DNA of 64,000 nt from Nonomuraea rhodomycinica (GCF_013363995.1 NZ_JABWGO010000001.1:558001-622000); one strand, 5' to 3'. Shown: positions 42,184 through 53,210, counted from the first letter of the stretch. Translations and numbers: made by a program. The notes: generated by a model not told the origin, from the sequence alone.

Positions 42184-43461
42184 ATGCGAAGGGAACTGCG
42201 ATCGGCCGACGGCGCCGTCACGCTGTCCCCGCTGACCATGGACGACGCGCAGGCGCACCTGGCGGGCGAGGACGCCGAGCTGGTCCGCCACCTCAACGGC
42301 GGCCCCGGCACGCCCGCCACGGTCGAGGCGCACCTGCGATGGTGCGAGGAGCAGTGGCGGGCCGGCGGGCCCGTCCACGCGTTCGGCGTGCGCGCCGGCA
42401 CGCCGCCGGTGCCGGCCGGGACGATCGAGGTGCAGTTCGACCGGCCCTACCTGCCCGCCGGGGAGGTCAACCTCGCCTACGGGCTGTACCCGCGCTGGCG
42501 GGGACGCGGCATCGCCACCCGGGCCGTCGAGCTGGCCTGCCTGTACGCGGCGTCGGCCGGCGCCACCGTCGCCGTCATCAGGGTCGACCCGGACAACACC
42601 GCCTCGGCGGCCGTGGCCGTACGGGCCGGATTCGCCCACGCGGGACGGGGCGCCGACGGCTTCGACCGCTACACACGGCCGCTCACCGCCACGGACCTCG
42701 TCGAGCACTACACGACGGGGGCTTCCGAGAGCACCCGCCTGACCAGATCACCGCACGGCATGCTGGAGTTCCGGCGCACCCAGGAACTGCTGCGGCGGGT
42801 CCTGACGCCGCCTCCGGCGCGCGTCCTCGACGTCGGCGGCGGCACGGGCGTGCACGCGCGATGGCTCGCCGCGGACGGCTACGACGTGCACCTGGTCGAC
42901 CCGGTGCCCGCGCACGTCGAGGCCGCGGCGGCCCTGCCGGGCGTCACCGCCGAAGTGGGCGACGCCCGTCGGCTGCGTGCCCCGGCCGGGAGCGCGGACG
43001 TCGTCCTGCTGCTCGGCCCGCTCTACCACCTGACCGAGGCGGCCGACCGGGCGCGGGCGCTCGCCGAAGCCCGCCGGGTGCTGCGCCCGGGAGGCGTCGT
43101 GGTGGCCGCCGCCATCAGCCGTCACCTGTCGCTCCTGGAGGCCGGCACCACCGGGAGGCTCACCGAGGAGATGGCCTCCGCGGTGCAGCACCTGATCGCC
43201 ACCGGCGACTACGACGGGCATCTCGGCTTCCTGCCCACCCACTTCCACACCGCGGCGGGCCTGCGGGCCGAGTTGGAGAGCGCGGGGCTGACGGACGTGG
43301 AGGTCTACGGAGTCGAAGGACCCGCCTGGCCCGCGCTGGACGCCGCCGGGGAGGGAGAGTTCGACCGGCTCGTGGAGGCGGCGCTCCGGTGCGCCCGCAT
43401 CGCCGAGCAGGACCCGTCAATGATCAACAGCAGTGCCCATCTCCTCGCGGTCGCACACTGA
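42184..43461 (+). CDS. Fusion protein: GNAT acetyltransferase plus SAM-dependent methyltransferase
   Basis: 425 residues in one frame. Residues 8-160 are a GNAT domain (YGLYPRWRGRGIATRAVELA; VDPDNTASAAVAVRAGF). After a short linker, residues about 170-425 are a class I methyltransferase that begins like stand-alone members (GMLEFRRTQELLRRVL), with SAM motif VLDVGGGTGVHARWLA near 214 and the post-motif LRPGGVVVAAAIS. No stop or strong internal start separates the halves. The two activities could act on one small molecule, or this is a read-through of two formerly separate genes. Substrate unknown. Confidence 0.8.
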   Translation: MRRELRSADGAVTLSPLTMDDAQAHLAGEDAELVRHLNGGPGTPATVEAHLRWCEEQWRAGGPVHAFGVRAGTPPVPAGTIEVQFDRPYLPAGEVNLAYGLYPRWRGRGIATRAVELACLYAASAGATVAVIRVDPDNTASAAVAVRAGFAHAGRGADGFDRYTRPLTATDLVEHYTTGASESTRLTRSPHGMLEFRRTQELLRRVLTPPPARVLDVGGGTGVHARWLAADGYDVHLVDPVPAHVEAAAALPGVTAEVGDARRLRAPAGSADVVLLLGPLYHLTEAADRARALAEARRVLRPGGVVVAAAISRHLSLLEAGTTGRLTEEMASAVQHLIATGDYDGHLGFLPTHFHTAAGLRAELESAGLTDVEVYGVEGPAWPALDAAGEGEFDRLVEAALRCARIAEQDPSMINSSAHLLAVAH

Positions 43462-43524
43462 CGGACGGCTCCTCGCGGTCACACACTGACGGACCCCTCC
43501 TCGCGGTCACACACTGACGGACCG
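43441..43524. repeat. Three 28-bp tandem repeats covering the fusion gene's stop codon
   Basis: Copies at 43441-43468, 43469-43496 and 43497-43524 differ at only 1-3 positions. The first encodes the last six codons and TGA of the gene; the other two repeat them after the stop. TGA falls at 43459, 43487 and 43515, one in each frame. The rest of this 305-bp gap up to 43766 holds only the operators at 43677-43731. Confidence 0.88.
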
Positions 43525-43676
43525 CCTTCCCGGGCCGCACGCGGAAGACACGCCGGAGAACCGCCGAAGAAACGCCTTGTCGCCGTCGCCCGGCAAGACG
43601 TCGCCGCCGGACGGCCCCTGCCCCGCCGAGCGCGGCACCTCCAGCTCACGCGCGGTGTCACCGCTGCGAGCTTGCT

Positions 43677-43731
43677 AAGTGGGGTGCCCCCCCATATGAT
43701 CGCGACAACCAAATGGAGGGCCACCCCATTT
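43677..43731. promoter_or_regulatory. Pair of 21-bp dyad operators
   Basis: Two related sites at 43677-43697 and 43711-43731, 34 bp apart, share the pattern AARTGG...CCCCATWT; the second has AAATGG/CCATTT arms. They lie 35-90 bp before the NmrA-like gene at 43767. No regulator gene is adjacent, so the binding protein is unknown. Confidence 0.6.
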
Positions 43732-43766
43732 AATCGGCCCGCACGAGCGCAGAGGAAGACGAGACA

Positions 43767-44696
43767 GTGACGCTGACGAACAAGACCGTCGTGGTGGTCG
43801 GCGCGACGGGTCTGCAGGGCAGGGCCGTGACCCGGCACCTGCTGCGCGACGGCTGGCGGGTGCGGGCGCTCACCCGCGACCCGGACGGCGCCGGCGCCCG
43901 GGCGCTGGCGCGGGCCGGCGCCGAGCCCGTACGGGCCCGGATGGAGGACGTCGGCTCCCTGACCGCCGCCGCCGGGGACGCCTGGGGGCTGTTCAGCGTT
44001 CAGCCCACGGTCGGCTCCCCCGGCACCGCGCCCGACTTCACCACCGAGGACGAGGTGCGCTGGGGGGTGAACGTCGCCGAGGCCGCGCGTGCCGCCGGCG
44101 TCCGGCACCTGGTGTACAGCTCGGTCGCCGGCGCGGACCGTCACCCCGGCGAGAAGGTGCCGGCGAACCTGGTCAGCAAGTGGCGGATCGAACGGCGCAT
44201 CGCCGAGCTCGGCCTGCCCGCGACGATCCTGCGGCCGGTCTCCTTCATGGAGAACTTCACCGGCGGCTACGCGTTGCGCGACGGGACCCTGTCCACCGGG
44301 GTCGCGCCGGACACGGTCCAGCAGCTCGTGGCCGTCGACGACGTCGGCGCCGTCACCGCCCTGGCCTTCGCGCGGCCGGCGGAATGGATCGGGCGGGCGG
44401 TCTCGCTGGCCGCCGACGAGCTCACGCCGGTCCAGGTCGCCGAGGCCATCGGGGCGGCGCTGGGGATCTCGCTGCCCTATGCGCGGATCCCGAACGAGGT
44501 GATCAGGAGCGTGAGCGAGGACTTCGCGTACGCCATGCGGTGGCTCGACGAGCACGGCTACCGCGCGAACATCGCCGCCACCCGGCGGATCCTCCCGGCC
44601 GCCATGGACTTCGGCACCTGGCTGGCGCGCACCGGCGCGGCCCAGATCTCCGCGTTCCTGGACTCCGCGCGCGCAGCCGGACAGGGCGCGTGGTGA
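43767..44696 (+). CDS. NmrA/NAD(P)H-binding atypical SDR
   Basis: 309 residues. N-terminal Rossmann motif VVVVGATGLQGRAVTRHLL and HLVYSSVAGAD match the NmrA/isoflavone-reductase-like group, which binds NADP(H) and acts as reductase or redox sensor. GTG 43767 is preceded by GAGGAAG. Its stop overlaps the next gene (GTGA). Confidence 0.83.
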   Translation: MTLTNKTVVVVGATGLQGRAVTRHLLRDGWRVRALTRDPDGAGARALARAGAEPVRARMEDVGSLTAAAGDAWGLFSVQPTVGSPGTAPDFTTEDEVRWGVNVAEAARAAGVRHLVYSSVAGADRHPGEKVPANLVSKWRIERRIAELGLPATILRPVSFMENFTGGYALRDGTLSTGVAPDTVQQLVAVDDVGAVTALAFARPAEWIGRAVSLAADELTPVQVAEAIGAALGISLPYARIPNEVIRSVSEDFAYAMRWLDEHGYRANIAATRRILPAAMDFGTWLARTGAAQISAFLDSARAAGQGAW

Positions 44697-45574
44697 CGGC
44701 CCGCACCCCCGCCCTCGGCCGCGTCGGGATCTGGGCGGGGGACTTCGACGCCCTCCGCGCCGCCGAGGTCCGCCGGGCCGCGGCCGCGATCGAGGACCTC
44801 GGCTACGGCGCCCTGTGGATCCCCGAGACCACGGGCCGCGAGGCCGTCGCGCAGGCCGCGATCCTGCTGGCCGGCACCCGGGAGATCACCGTGGCCGCCG
44901 GGATGACCGACGTCTACGCGCGCGACGCGGTCACGGCCGCCGCCGCGCAACGCACCCTGGAGGAGGCCTTCCCCGGGCGGTTCCTGCTCGGCCTGTGGGA
45001 CAGCCACCCGAGCCTGGCCGAGGACGTCCGCGGACACCGCTTCGGCCCGCCCCTGGCCACCATGCGCTCCTACCTCGACGCGCTGGACGCCGCCCCGTTC
45101 GGGCCGCCCGGCACGACCGCCTCGCCCCACCGCGTCCTGGCCGCACTGGACCCCGGCATGCTCGCCCTAGCCGCCGAGCGCGCCCGGGGCGCGTGCGTGC
45201 TCGGCATGCCCGTGGAGTACACCCGTACCGCCCGCGCCACGCTCGGAGGCGACCGCCTGCTGGCCGTCACCCAGTTGTGCGTGCTCGGCGACGATCGCGC
45301 GCGCACCGCCGAACCGGCCCGCGCCACGGCCGCGGCCGCCCTGCCCAACCGCCGCGAACTGCTGCGCGGGCTCGGACATCCCGCCCCGGACGCGATCGAC
45401 GACCGCCTCGTCGAGGCGATCGTCGCCCACGGCCGCGCCGAGGACGTCGCCCACCGCGTCCGGCAGCACCTCGACGCCGGCGCCGACCACGTCAGCCTGC
45501 ACGTCGTGACCGCCGACCCCCACGTCCCCGCCGTCCGGCAGTGGGAGCGGCTGGCCGCGCACCTGCTCGCCTGA
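44693..45574 (+). CDS. LLM-class F420-dependent oxidoreductase
   Basis: 293 residues. Luciferase-like TIM barrel features: LGRVGIWAGDF, IEDLGYGALWIPE, FPGRFLLGLW and the C-terminal DAGADHVSLHVV. It fits the TIGR03620-type F420 family of actinobacteria. GTG 44693 overlaps the NmrA-like stop, so the two are co-translated and may act together in a reductive step. Confidence 0.82.
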   Translation: MTARTPALGRVGIWAGDFDALRAAEVRRAAAAIEDLGYGALWIPETTGREAVAQAAILLAGTREITVAAGMTDVYARDAVTAAAAQRTLEEAFPGRFLLGLWDSHPSLAEDVRGHRFGPPLATMRSYLDALDAAPFGPPGTTASPHRVLAALDPGMLALAAERARGACVLGMPVEYTRTARATLGGDRLLAVTQLCVLGDDRARTAEPARATAAAALPNRRELLRGLGHPAPDAIDDRLVEAIVAHGRAEDVAHRVRQHLDAGADHVSLHVVTADPHVPAVRQWERLAAHLLA

Positions 45575-45600
45575 CCCCGCACCGCCGATCGGCGCGGCGG

Positions 45601-45708
45601 CTCAGACCAGGGAGGCCGGCTCAGGCGAGGGAGGCCGGCTCAGGCGAGGGAGGCCGGCTCAGGCGAGGGAGGCCGGCTCAGGTCAGGGAGGCCGGCTCAG
45701 GTCAGGGA
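45601..45708. repeat. 19-bp tandem repeat array covering the APH-fold gene's stop codon
   Basis: Units of CTCAGGCGAGGGAGGCCGG type at 45601, 45620, 45639, 45658 and 45677, plus a partial unit from 45696 that is the last codons and stop (TGA on the minus strand, 45697-45699) of the phosphotransferase gene. Each unit repeats the TGA. Since 19 is 1 modulo 3, the copies give stops in all three minus-strand frames. Confidence 0.9.
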
Positions 45709-46548
45709 CGCCCAGGGCGCCGGTGGAGCCGAGGCGAAGAAGCGGAGCAGGCCCAGCAGCCAGCTGGCGGGCGGTGCGGTCCAGTGGCGTTCGCCCGGGC
45801 GCGGCACCGGGTCCGCCAGGCGGCCGAGGGCCCAGGTGAGATGGAACCACAGCACGCGCGCCTCCCAGCCTGAGGTCTCCTCGCCGCTCTCCTGCCGGTA
45901 GCCGTCGAGCGTGGCCGGGACGCCGGTCAGCGGCAGCTTGGCGAAGTCGGCGGCGGGGTCGGCCCACTGGGCGTCGCCCCAGTCCACGATCGCCTCCAGC
46001 CGAGCGGTCCCCGGGGAGATGAGCAGGTTCTGCGGAGCGATGTCGCCGTGGACCAGGACCACGGGAGGGTCCGCCGGGAGACGCGCCGAGAGCCGGTCGA
46101 ACCAGCCGGTGAGCCAGCGGGCGTGCTCGGCGTCGAGCCAGCCCTCCGTACGGAGGCGGTGGGTGAGCGTCCAGGGGTCGGCCGCGCCGTCGTCCACGGG
46201 GAGCGCGGCGAGGGCGGGGGCGGTGGCCGGGGACAGCCGATGCAGCTTGGCCAGCTCGCGCCCCACCTGGCGCAGGACCCGCTCCGTGCCGGCGGCGGGC
46301 AGGGCCAGGTCCGCGAGATCGCTCCCCCGCGCCCGGGTGAGCAGCAGGTACGGCACGTCCACCACCGAGCACGTGTCGTCGAAGAAGACGACCTCCGCAG
46401 TGCGCACCCCCGCCCGCCGGGCGGCGGGGATGACCACGGCCTCCTTGACCAGGTCGGGCAGGAACCGCTCGGCCCTCGGGACGCGCAGGACCAGGCCGTC
46501 CCCGAGCAGGTAGACCCGGTTGGCCGACCCCGCCGGAAGCGGGCGCAC
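45697..46548 (-). CDS. Aminoglycoside phosphotransferase (APH)-fold kinase
   Basis: 283 residues. The catalytic loop VLVHGDIAPQNLLI (HxD...N) and metal-binding DWGDAQWADPAADFA are clear; the N-lobe Lys-containing strand is LVLRVPR-like and weak. The family includes antibiotic kinases, homoserine/choline kinases and many unknowns; no resistance claim is justified. GTG 46548 is the only good start. The 3' end runs into the tandem repeat. Confidence 0.8.
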   Translation of the reverse strand: MRPLPAGSANRVYLLGDGLVLRVPRAERFLPDLVKEAVVIPAARRAGVRTAEVVFFDDTCSVVDVPYLLLTRARGSDLADLALPAAGTERVLRQVGRELAKLHRLSPATAPALAALPVDDGAADPWTLTHRLRTEGWLDAEHARWLTGWFDRLSARLPADPPVVLVHGDIAPQNLLISPGTARLEAIVDWGDAQWADPAADFAKLPLTGVPATLDGYRQESGEETSGWEARVLWFHLTWALGRLADPVPRPGERHWTAPPASWLLGLLRFFASAPPAPWASLT

Positions 46549-46617
46549 CCGCCCGGCGGCGACCCCGTGCCGTCCGGTCCCCCCGCCCGAATCCTCCCGA
46601 TCCCGGGCGAGCCAAAC

Positions 46618-46636
46618 TTGAACTGTTCCAGATTAG
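46618..46636 (+). promoter_or_regulatory. FurA-box-like sequence upstream of the furA remnant
   Basis: TTGAACTGTTCCAGATTAG closely resembles the AT-rich FurA box found before actinobacterial furA-katG operons (TTGACT-N-ATTC-type). It lies 18 bp before the ATG of the decayed furA. Confidence 0.55.
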
Positions 46637-46653
46637 AGGACTATGTTGGCCGT

Positions 46654-46895
46654 ATGGCGTCCGATTTCGAGGCGCACTTACGAGCCGTCTCGCCGCGTGA
46701 GACCCGGCCGCTGCCGGCAGCGCGCGCCGCGCTGTGCGTGCGCTGAGCAACGCCGGTCCGGCGCGGCGTGTCGAGCCCGCCGGTGCGAGCGCCCGCCACG
46801 AGGCACGCGTGGGAGACAACCACCGCCACGTCGGGTGCCGTTCCCGCGGCGCGGTCGCGGACGTCGGCCGCGCCACCGGCCACGCTCCTCAAAGG
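46654..46895 (+). pseudogene. furA: furA remnant (Fur-family regulator normally paired with katG)
   Basis: From ATG 46654 the frame reads MASDFEAHLRAVSPRETRP, like the first helix of FurA, then stops at TGA 46744-46746. In another frame (from 46791) RVGDNHRHVGCRSRGAVADV matches the FurA metal-binding segment RVGDNHHHxVCRSCG, with one zinc Cys changed to Arg. The roughly 57 residues between them, including the recognition helix, are mostly deleted, and the C-terminus is missing. This is a decayed gene in the standard furA position just before katG. Confidence 0.75.
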
Positions 46896-46903
46896 CATGT
46901 TGA

Positions 46904-49210
<2,307 letters not shown>

Positions 49211-49214
49211 CCTT

Positions 49215-49254
49215 TCTCCACCGATCTCCACCGATCTCCACCGATCTCCACCCG
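49215..49254. repeat. 10-bp tandem repeat after katG
   Basis: TCTCCACCGA occurs at 49215, 49225 and 49235 with a fourth partial copy at 49245. It starts 5 bp after the katG stop and leads straight into the terminator. Confidence 0.85.
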
Positions 49255-49293
49255 ACGAGCCCGGCCGAGTCACCATGATCGGCCGGGCTCGTC
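49254..49293. terminator. Strong terminator between katG and the convergent DUF11 gene
   Basis: A perfect 15-bp stem: GACGAGCCCGGCCGA (49254-49268) pairs with TCGGCCGGGCTCGTC (49279-49293) around a 10-nt loop. It serves katG, and possibly the convergent gene ending at 49320. Confidence 0.88.
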
Positions 49294-49319
49294 CCGCGTC
49301 CGGCGCGGCCCCTCTGTCC

Positions 49320-52300
49320 TCAGTACACCTCGCTCTTGTCGGTGACGATCTCGTCGAGCAGGGCGGTGGCGTCGGAGTACCGCTGGGCCGTCGAGCTGTC
49401 GACCGGCAGGGCCAGGGTGGCGAAGCCGTACCGGACGGCTTCGCCGACCGTGCGCGTCCCGAGCCGGCGGGTGAGCTCGCTGTCGATCCGCGTGGAGGCG
49501 TTGACCTGCCGCGCGGCGAGGTCGAGCAAGGTCGCCAGCAGCTGGAACCTGGCGGGACCCGGCTGCGGCCCGCCCGCCGAGAGCACGGCCCCGGCCTCCG
49601 CGTTGTCCAGCGCCCCGTCTCCCGAGCTGTCGAACTGCTGATAGGTGGCCTGAACCCGGGCCAGCAGCTCGGCGGTGCGCTCGTCCGGGTGGGTCTTCCA
49701 GTAGCCGTGCGAGCGCGGGTCACGGGTCGGCGTGACCTCGGTGATCGTCGTGGTGGCCGTCGCGGTCACCGGCTCGTAGGCGCAGCCGTTGACGTTGCCG
49801 TACGTCACGGAGGCCTGGTCGGCCAGTTTGTCCCCGGCGGAGAACAGCAGGCCGGGCCGCGCCGTGAACTGCACCGACCGGGTGGCGCCCGCGGCCAGCT
49901 CGCCCAGCGACCACGTCAGCGTCGTCGTCCCGTCGGCGTTGCGGGTGACCCCGGTCGGACGCGGGCCTGTGCCTTGGTCGAGGGCCTGGCTGTAGTAGAC
50001 GTCCTTCGGGAGCGTGTCGGTCAAGGCGACGCCGGTGGCCTTGGCGCTGCCGACGTCGGCCACCTTCAGGTCGACCGTGATCGCCTCGCCAGCGTCGACC
50101 GTGGCGGTCGCGCGCTTGTCGAGGGTGAGCCTGGGGGCGTGGACCTTGGTCGTGGCGGTCGCGGTGTTGTTGTCTGTTCTGGCCTCGGCTCCGCCGGCGA
50201 GGTCCTTCGCGGTCACCTCGGCCTTGTTGGTCAGCACGGCGGCGTCTTCGGTGGCGCAGGGGATCGTGTAGGTGAACGTCTCCGTGCTCGTACCACCCGC
50301 GCCCAGCTGTCCGACCTGGCGCGTTCGCGCGTCGCCGGTCGGCGGGGTGTCCGTCACGACGATCGCGGTCGCCTGGCCGGTGCCGATGTTATCGAGCCTG
50401 ACCGGGTAGGTGAGGGTGTCGCCGGGCTCGGCGTCGGCCTTGTCGACGGTCTTCTTCGTGGCGATGTCGGGGTCGTAGGAGTTGAAGAACGAGATCTCCT
50501 GGCGGATCACGGCGGCGAAGTCCAGTTCCTTCTCCACGCCGCCGCTGGCCCCGGCGCAGGTGGGCGCGGACGCGGGCCAGCTGCTGCACGCCCAGCCCAG
50601 GCGGTCCGGGGACTGCGCCCGGAACCTGATCGCGGGCCAGTCGTCGTGGTCCCTGAGGGTGGTCAGCCCTTTCTCGGCGTTGAGGTCCACGCTCACGTTG
50701 CCGGTGTCGATGATCGGGACGTTGGTGCCGGGCGTGCGGTTGTCGTTCCAGTTGAGCGGCCCGTTCCCGGCGCCCGCCCGGAGCGGACGGAAACCGCTGC
50801 CCGGGTTGGCGAGGTTGTCGGTCCACCAGAACGTCCAGTCCGTGCCGTCGCCGATTCCCGCGGACTCGTTCAGCCCGCCGTCCTTCAGGTCCTCGTTCAG
50901 CGGGGGCAGCTTGCCGTTGGACAGGCCCAGGCGTACCGCGCCCACCTTCCAGTCGCGGAGCTGGTTGACCAGCAGCGGCGGCGGGCTGTTCGGGATGCCC
51001 GTCTGGAAGAAGTAGTTCATGACGCTGAGGTAGTTGGGCTTGTAGTTGTCGTTGTTGTCGCCGCCGTGCCGCAGGGCCAGGGCGTGGAAGAGCTCGTGCA
51101 GGATGGTGCCGGCCTGGTCCTGCTCGGTGCCGACCTTGGCGTCGGCGTCGCCCGTGCCGGGGGTGAGCACCTGGATGTCGGTACGGTGGGCGCTGGTCGT
51201 GTCGCACCGGCGGTTGTCGCCGACGTGGATCTGGGTGCCGACGGTGACGTCGTCACCCCCTGCCGTGGTCTGCAGGGTGTCGTCGCCGCCGTAGTCGCGG
51301 GTGAAGTCGGCCACGCACATGGTCCGCCATGAGCCGAGGGTGACGATGAAGTCCTTGTTGTTGTCCCGGGTCGGTTCGCAGCACTGGCCCGAGGTGCCCG
51401 GGTCGCCGAGGAGGTCGTGGGCGAAGATCCCGTAGTGGGCGTAACGGGCCAGCTCGACGGGGAAGTCGGCGTTTCGCGCGTTCCGGTAGTCGTTGCTGTT
51501 CAGGCCCATCTGCTGCTGTTCGGCGAGTTGCGTTCCTTGCAGGTAGACGAAGTCGATGCCGGCGCGATGGGTCCCCGGATAGGGGCATGGATTCGTGGCC
51601 GGGAACGGAGCGGCGTCGAGGGTGTCGCGGACCAGGGTGATCGCGCCGGGCTTGGGCTGGTGGGAGTGCCGGGTGGCCGGGTTGGTGTCGGCCATGTAGT
51701 CGAGCTGCAGGATGATCGTCTTGCGGCACGGGTCGGCGCCGAGCGCGGGCAGGTCGGCGATGACGCCGCCGCCGCGGTTCCTGACGCCGGTCAGTTCGAC
51801 GATGTCCGGGATGCCGTCGCCGTCGGTGTCGGGCATCTCGGCGGTGGCGGTGATGCCGATCCTGGTGATCCGCCCGTCGTTGTCGCGGGGGAAGCCGTGG
51901 TCGCCGTCGCCCTCGACGCAGGTCTCCCCCTTGGCGGTCTGCCCGTCGGACCTCACGCAGGGCGTGCCGAAGACGATGTCGTCGCCCGACAACGTGCCGG
52001 AGCGCAGGTCGTAGACGAGGTTCAGCTCCAGGTCCTGGTCGCGGGGGCTGATGTCCATCCGGTCGTCGTTGGTGTTGAGCCCGCCGTCGTAGTCCCACAG
52101 CGTGACCGTGATGTCCACGGTCGGCTTGTCGCCCGGGAGGTCGTCTTTGGTGAAGGTCCAGCCGTTGGGGGCTTCCGGCAGGCCGAACGGTTCGAACTCG
52201 TCGTCCTCGATTCTCGGGCCGATCTCCAAGGGGCCGTCGGCGATCCGGACCTTGGGGTAGTAGTCGCCGTCGCCCACGCCGCCGCTGTCGGGGTCCTCGA

Positions 52301-52457
52301 TCTGGCGGAGGTACTCGATCTTGAAAGTGACCTTGATGCCGGGGGCGGCCGCGGCCGCGGGGGCGGCGAGCGCCGGGACCAAGGCCAGCAGCAGCACCAG
52401 GATCACGGCGAACGATAAAGGTTGTCGCGTGTCACGCCTGAACCGACTGAAGCCCAT
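49320..52457 (-). CDS. Large secreted metzincin-like protein with DUF11 repeats and EF-hand-like C-terminus
   Basis: 1045 residues. Signal peptide 1-38; calcium-type DTDGDGIPD repeat near 212; HELFHALALRH at 454-464 fits the metzincin HExxHxxGxxH pattern except Gly is Ala, with Met-turn YLSVMNY following. Two DUF11 cell-surface domains span about 665-890 (GDTLTYPVRLDNIGTGQA; GEAITVDLKVADVGSAKA), then HGYWKTHPDE near 918 and an EF-hand-like DSSGDGALDNAE loop. Probably an exported or wall-associated protease or adhesin. ATG 52457 has GGGAGG. Confidence 0.83.
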   Translation of the reverse strand: MGFSRFRRDTRQPLSFAVILVLLLALVPALAAPAAAAAPGIKVTFKIEYLRQIEDPDSGGVGDGDYYPKVRIADGPLEIGPRIEDDEFEPFGLPEAPNGWTFTKDDLPGDKPTVDITVTLWDYDGGLNTNDDRMDISPRDQDLELNLVYDLRSGTLSGDDIVFGTPCVRSDGQTAKGETCVEGDGDHGFPRDNDGRITRIGITATAEMPDTDGDGIPDIVELTGVRNRGGGVIADLPALGADPCRKTIILQLDYMADTNPATRHSHQPKPGAITLVRDTLDAAPFPATNPCPYPGTHRAGIDFVYLQGTQLAEQQQMGLNSNDYRNARNADFPVELARYAHYGIFAHDLLGDPGTSGQCCEPTRDNNKDFIVTLGSWRTMCVADFTRDYGGDDTLQTTAGGDDVTVGTQIHVGDNRRCDTTSAHRTDIQVLTPGTGDADAKVGTEQDQAGTILHELFHALALRHGGDNNDNYKPNYLSVMNYFFQTGIPNSPPPLLVNQLRDWKVGAVRLGLSNGKLPPLNEDLKDGGLNESAGIGDGTDWTFWWTDNLANPGSGFRPLRAGAGNGPLNWNDNRTPGTNVPIIDTGNVSVDLNAEKGLTTLRDHDDWPAIRFRAQSPDRLGWACSSWPASAPTCAGASGGVEKELDFAAVIRQEISFFNSYDPDIATKKTVDKADAEPGDTLTYPVRLDNIGTGQATAIVVTDTPPTGDARTRQVGQLGAGGTSTETFTYTIPCATEDAAVLTNKAEVTAKDLAGGAEARTDNNTATATTKVHAPRLTLDKRATATVDAGEAITVDLKVADVGSAKATGVALTDTLPKDVYYSQALDQGTGPRPTGVTRNADGTTTLTWSLGELAAGATRSVQFTARPGLLFSAGDKLADQASVTYGNVNGCAYEPVTATATTTITEVTPTRDPRSHGYWKTHPDERTAELLARVQATYQQFDSSGDGALDNAEAGAVLSAGGPQPGPARFQLLATLLDLAARQVNASTRIDSELTRRLGTRTVGEAVRYGFATLALPVDSSTAQRYSDATALLDEIVTDKSEVY

Positions 52458-52528
52458 GGTTTCCTCCCTTGGAGCGCTGCCACAAGGAAGCGTCCGCCGA
52501 GGGCGAGGCCCGCCGCCTGAGTACCCCC

Positions 52529-52933
52529 TACCTAAGTGGGTGTCACCGCTTCGGGGACACATCCGAGGTCGTTTCCGTGGGAGAGCGCGTCACCTGCGAA
52601 GTCCTCGCCTCCGACACCCATGACGGCGAAGCCCGCCTGTCGCTGCGCGCCACCCGGCCGGACCCGTTCCAGCAGTTCGCGCGCCGCGTTCACGTGGGGC
52701 AGATCCTGCACGGCCCGGTCACCAAAGTGGCGCCCTTTGGTGCCTTCGTCCGGGTGGCAGACGGCGTTGAAGGCCTGATTCGCCTCGGCGAACTCACCTC
52801 CCGGACCTCAGAGGTGTCAGGCGTCGCGGTTCAGGTCGGTGACGTGGTCACGGTGATCATCATCGAGATCGACACGCTGCGGCGCCGGCTCGCCCTGTCG
52901 GACAAGGCTCCTGTCTGGAGGCAGCGAAGATGA
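52529..52933 (+). pseudogene. RpsA-like S1 RNA-binding fragment
   Basis: The frame LSGCHRFGDTSEVVSVG, DPFQQFARR, VTKVAPFGAFVRV and EGLIRLGELTSR aligns with the end of S1 repeat 3 and all of S1 repeat 4 of ribosomal protein S1 (compare DPWQQFA, VTKLVPFGAFVRV). The first two and a half S1 repeats and the C-terminal end are absent. The only starts are TTG 52469 or GTG 52577. It is either a relic of a duplicated rpsA or a small stand-alone S1 protein starting at GTG 52577 (GAGG 10 nt upstream). Confidence 0.6.
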
Positions 52934-53210
52934 CAGTGGAGCCCGCTCCCAAGCTGAGCGCTGTCGCTTCGATGGGTGTCGAAATACCGGCGCTCCTGTC
53001 ATCGAAGTTGGCAGTATCCGGTCGAAGATCATTCCTCTTGAGCGAGGGCCATGACTCCGAAGTTCATGATTATTCTGGCCCAGGGTTGAGGCCGGCCCCG
53101 GGGCTGTGGCGCTCCCCCAGGGGCGTAGTTCTTCGCCGGCCAGGCGCAACGCGGCCCCGGGCGGGGTCATGGCCTTCGGCAGCATCACCACACAACGGAC
53201 CGCGACAGAG
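52934..53210. other. Gap without recognisable gene
   Basis: 277 bp between the S1 fragment and the TetR gene. Open frames on both strands (52930-53220 plus, 52817-53233 minus) have no recognisable protein features, and composition is lower in GC in its first half. Nothing functional seen. Confidence 0.5.

Noticed and set aside
45697..46548. Aminoglycoside resistance gene
   Set aside because: Only the general APH kinase fold is visible; many members phosphorylate other substrates and no resistance context exists.
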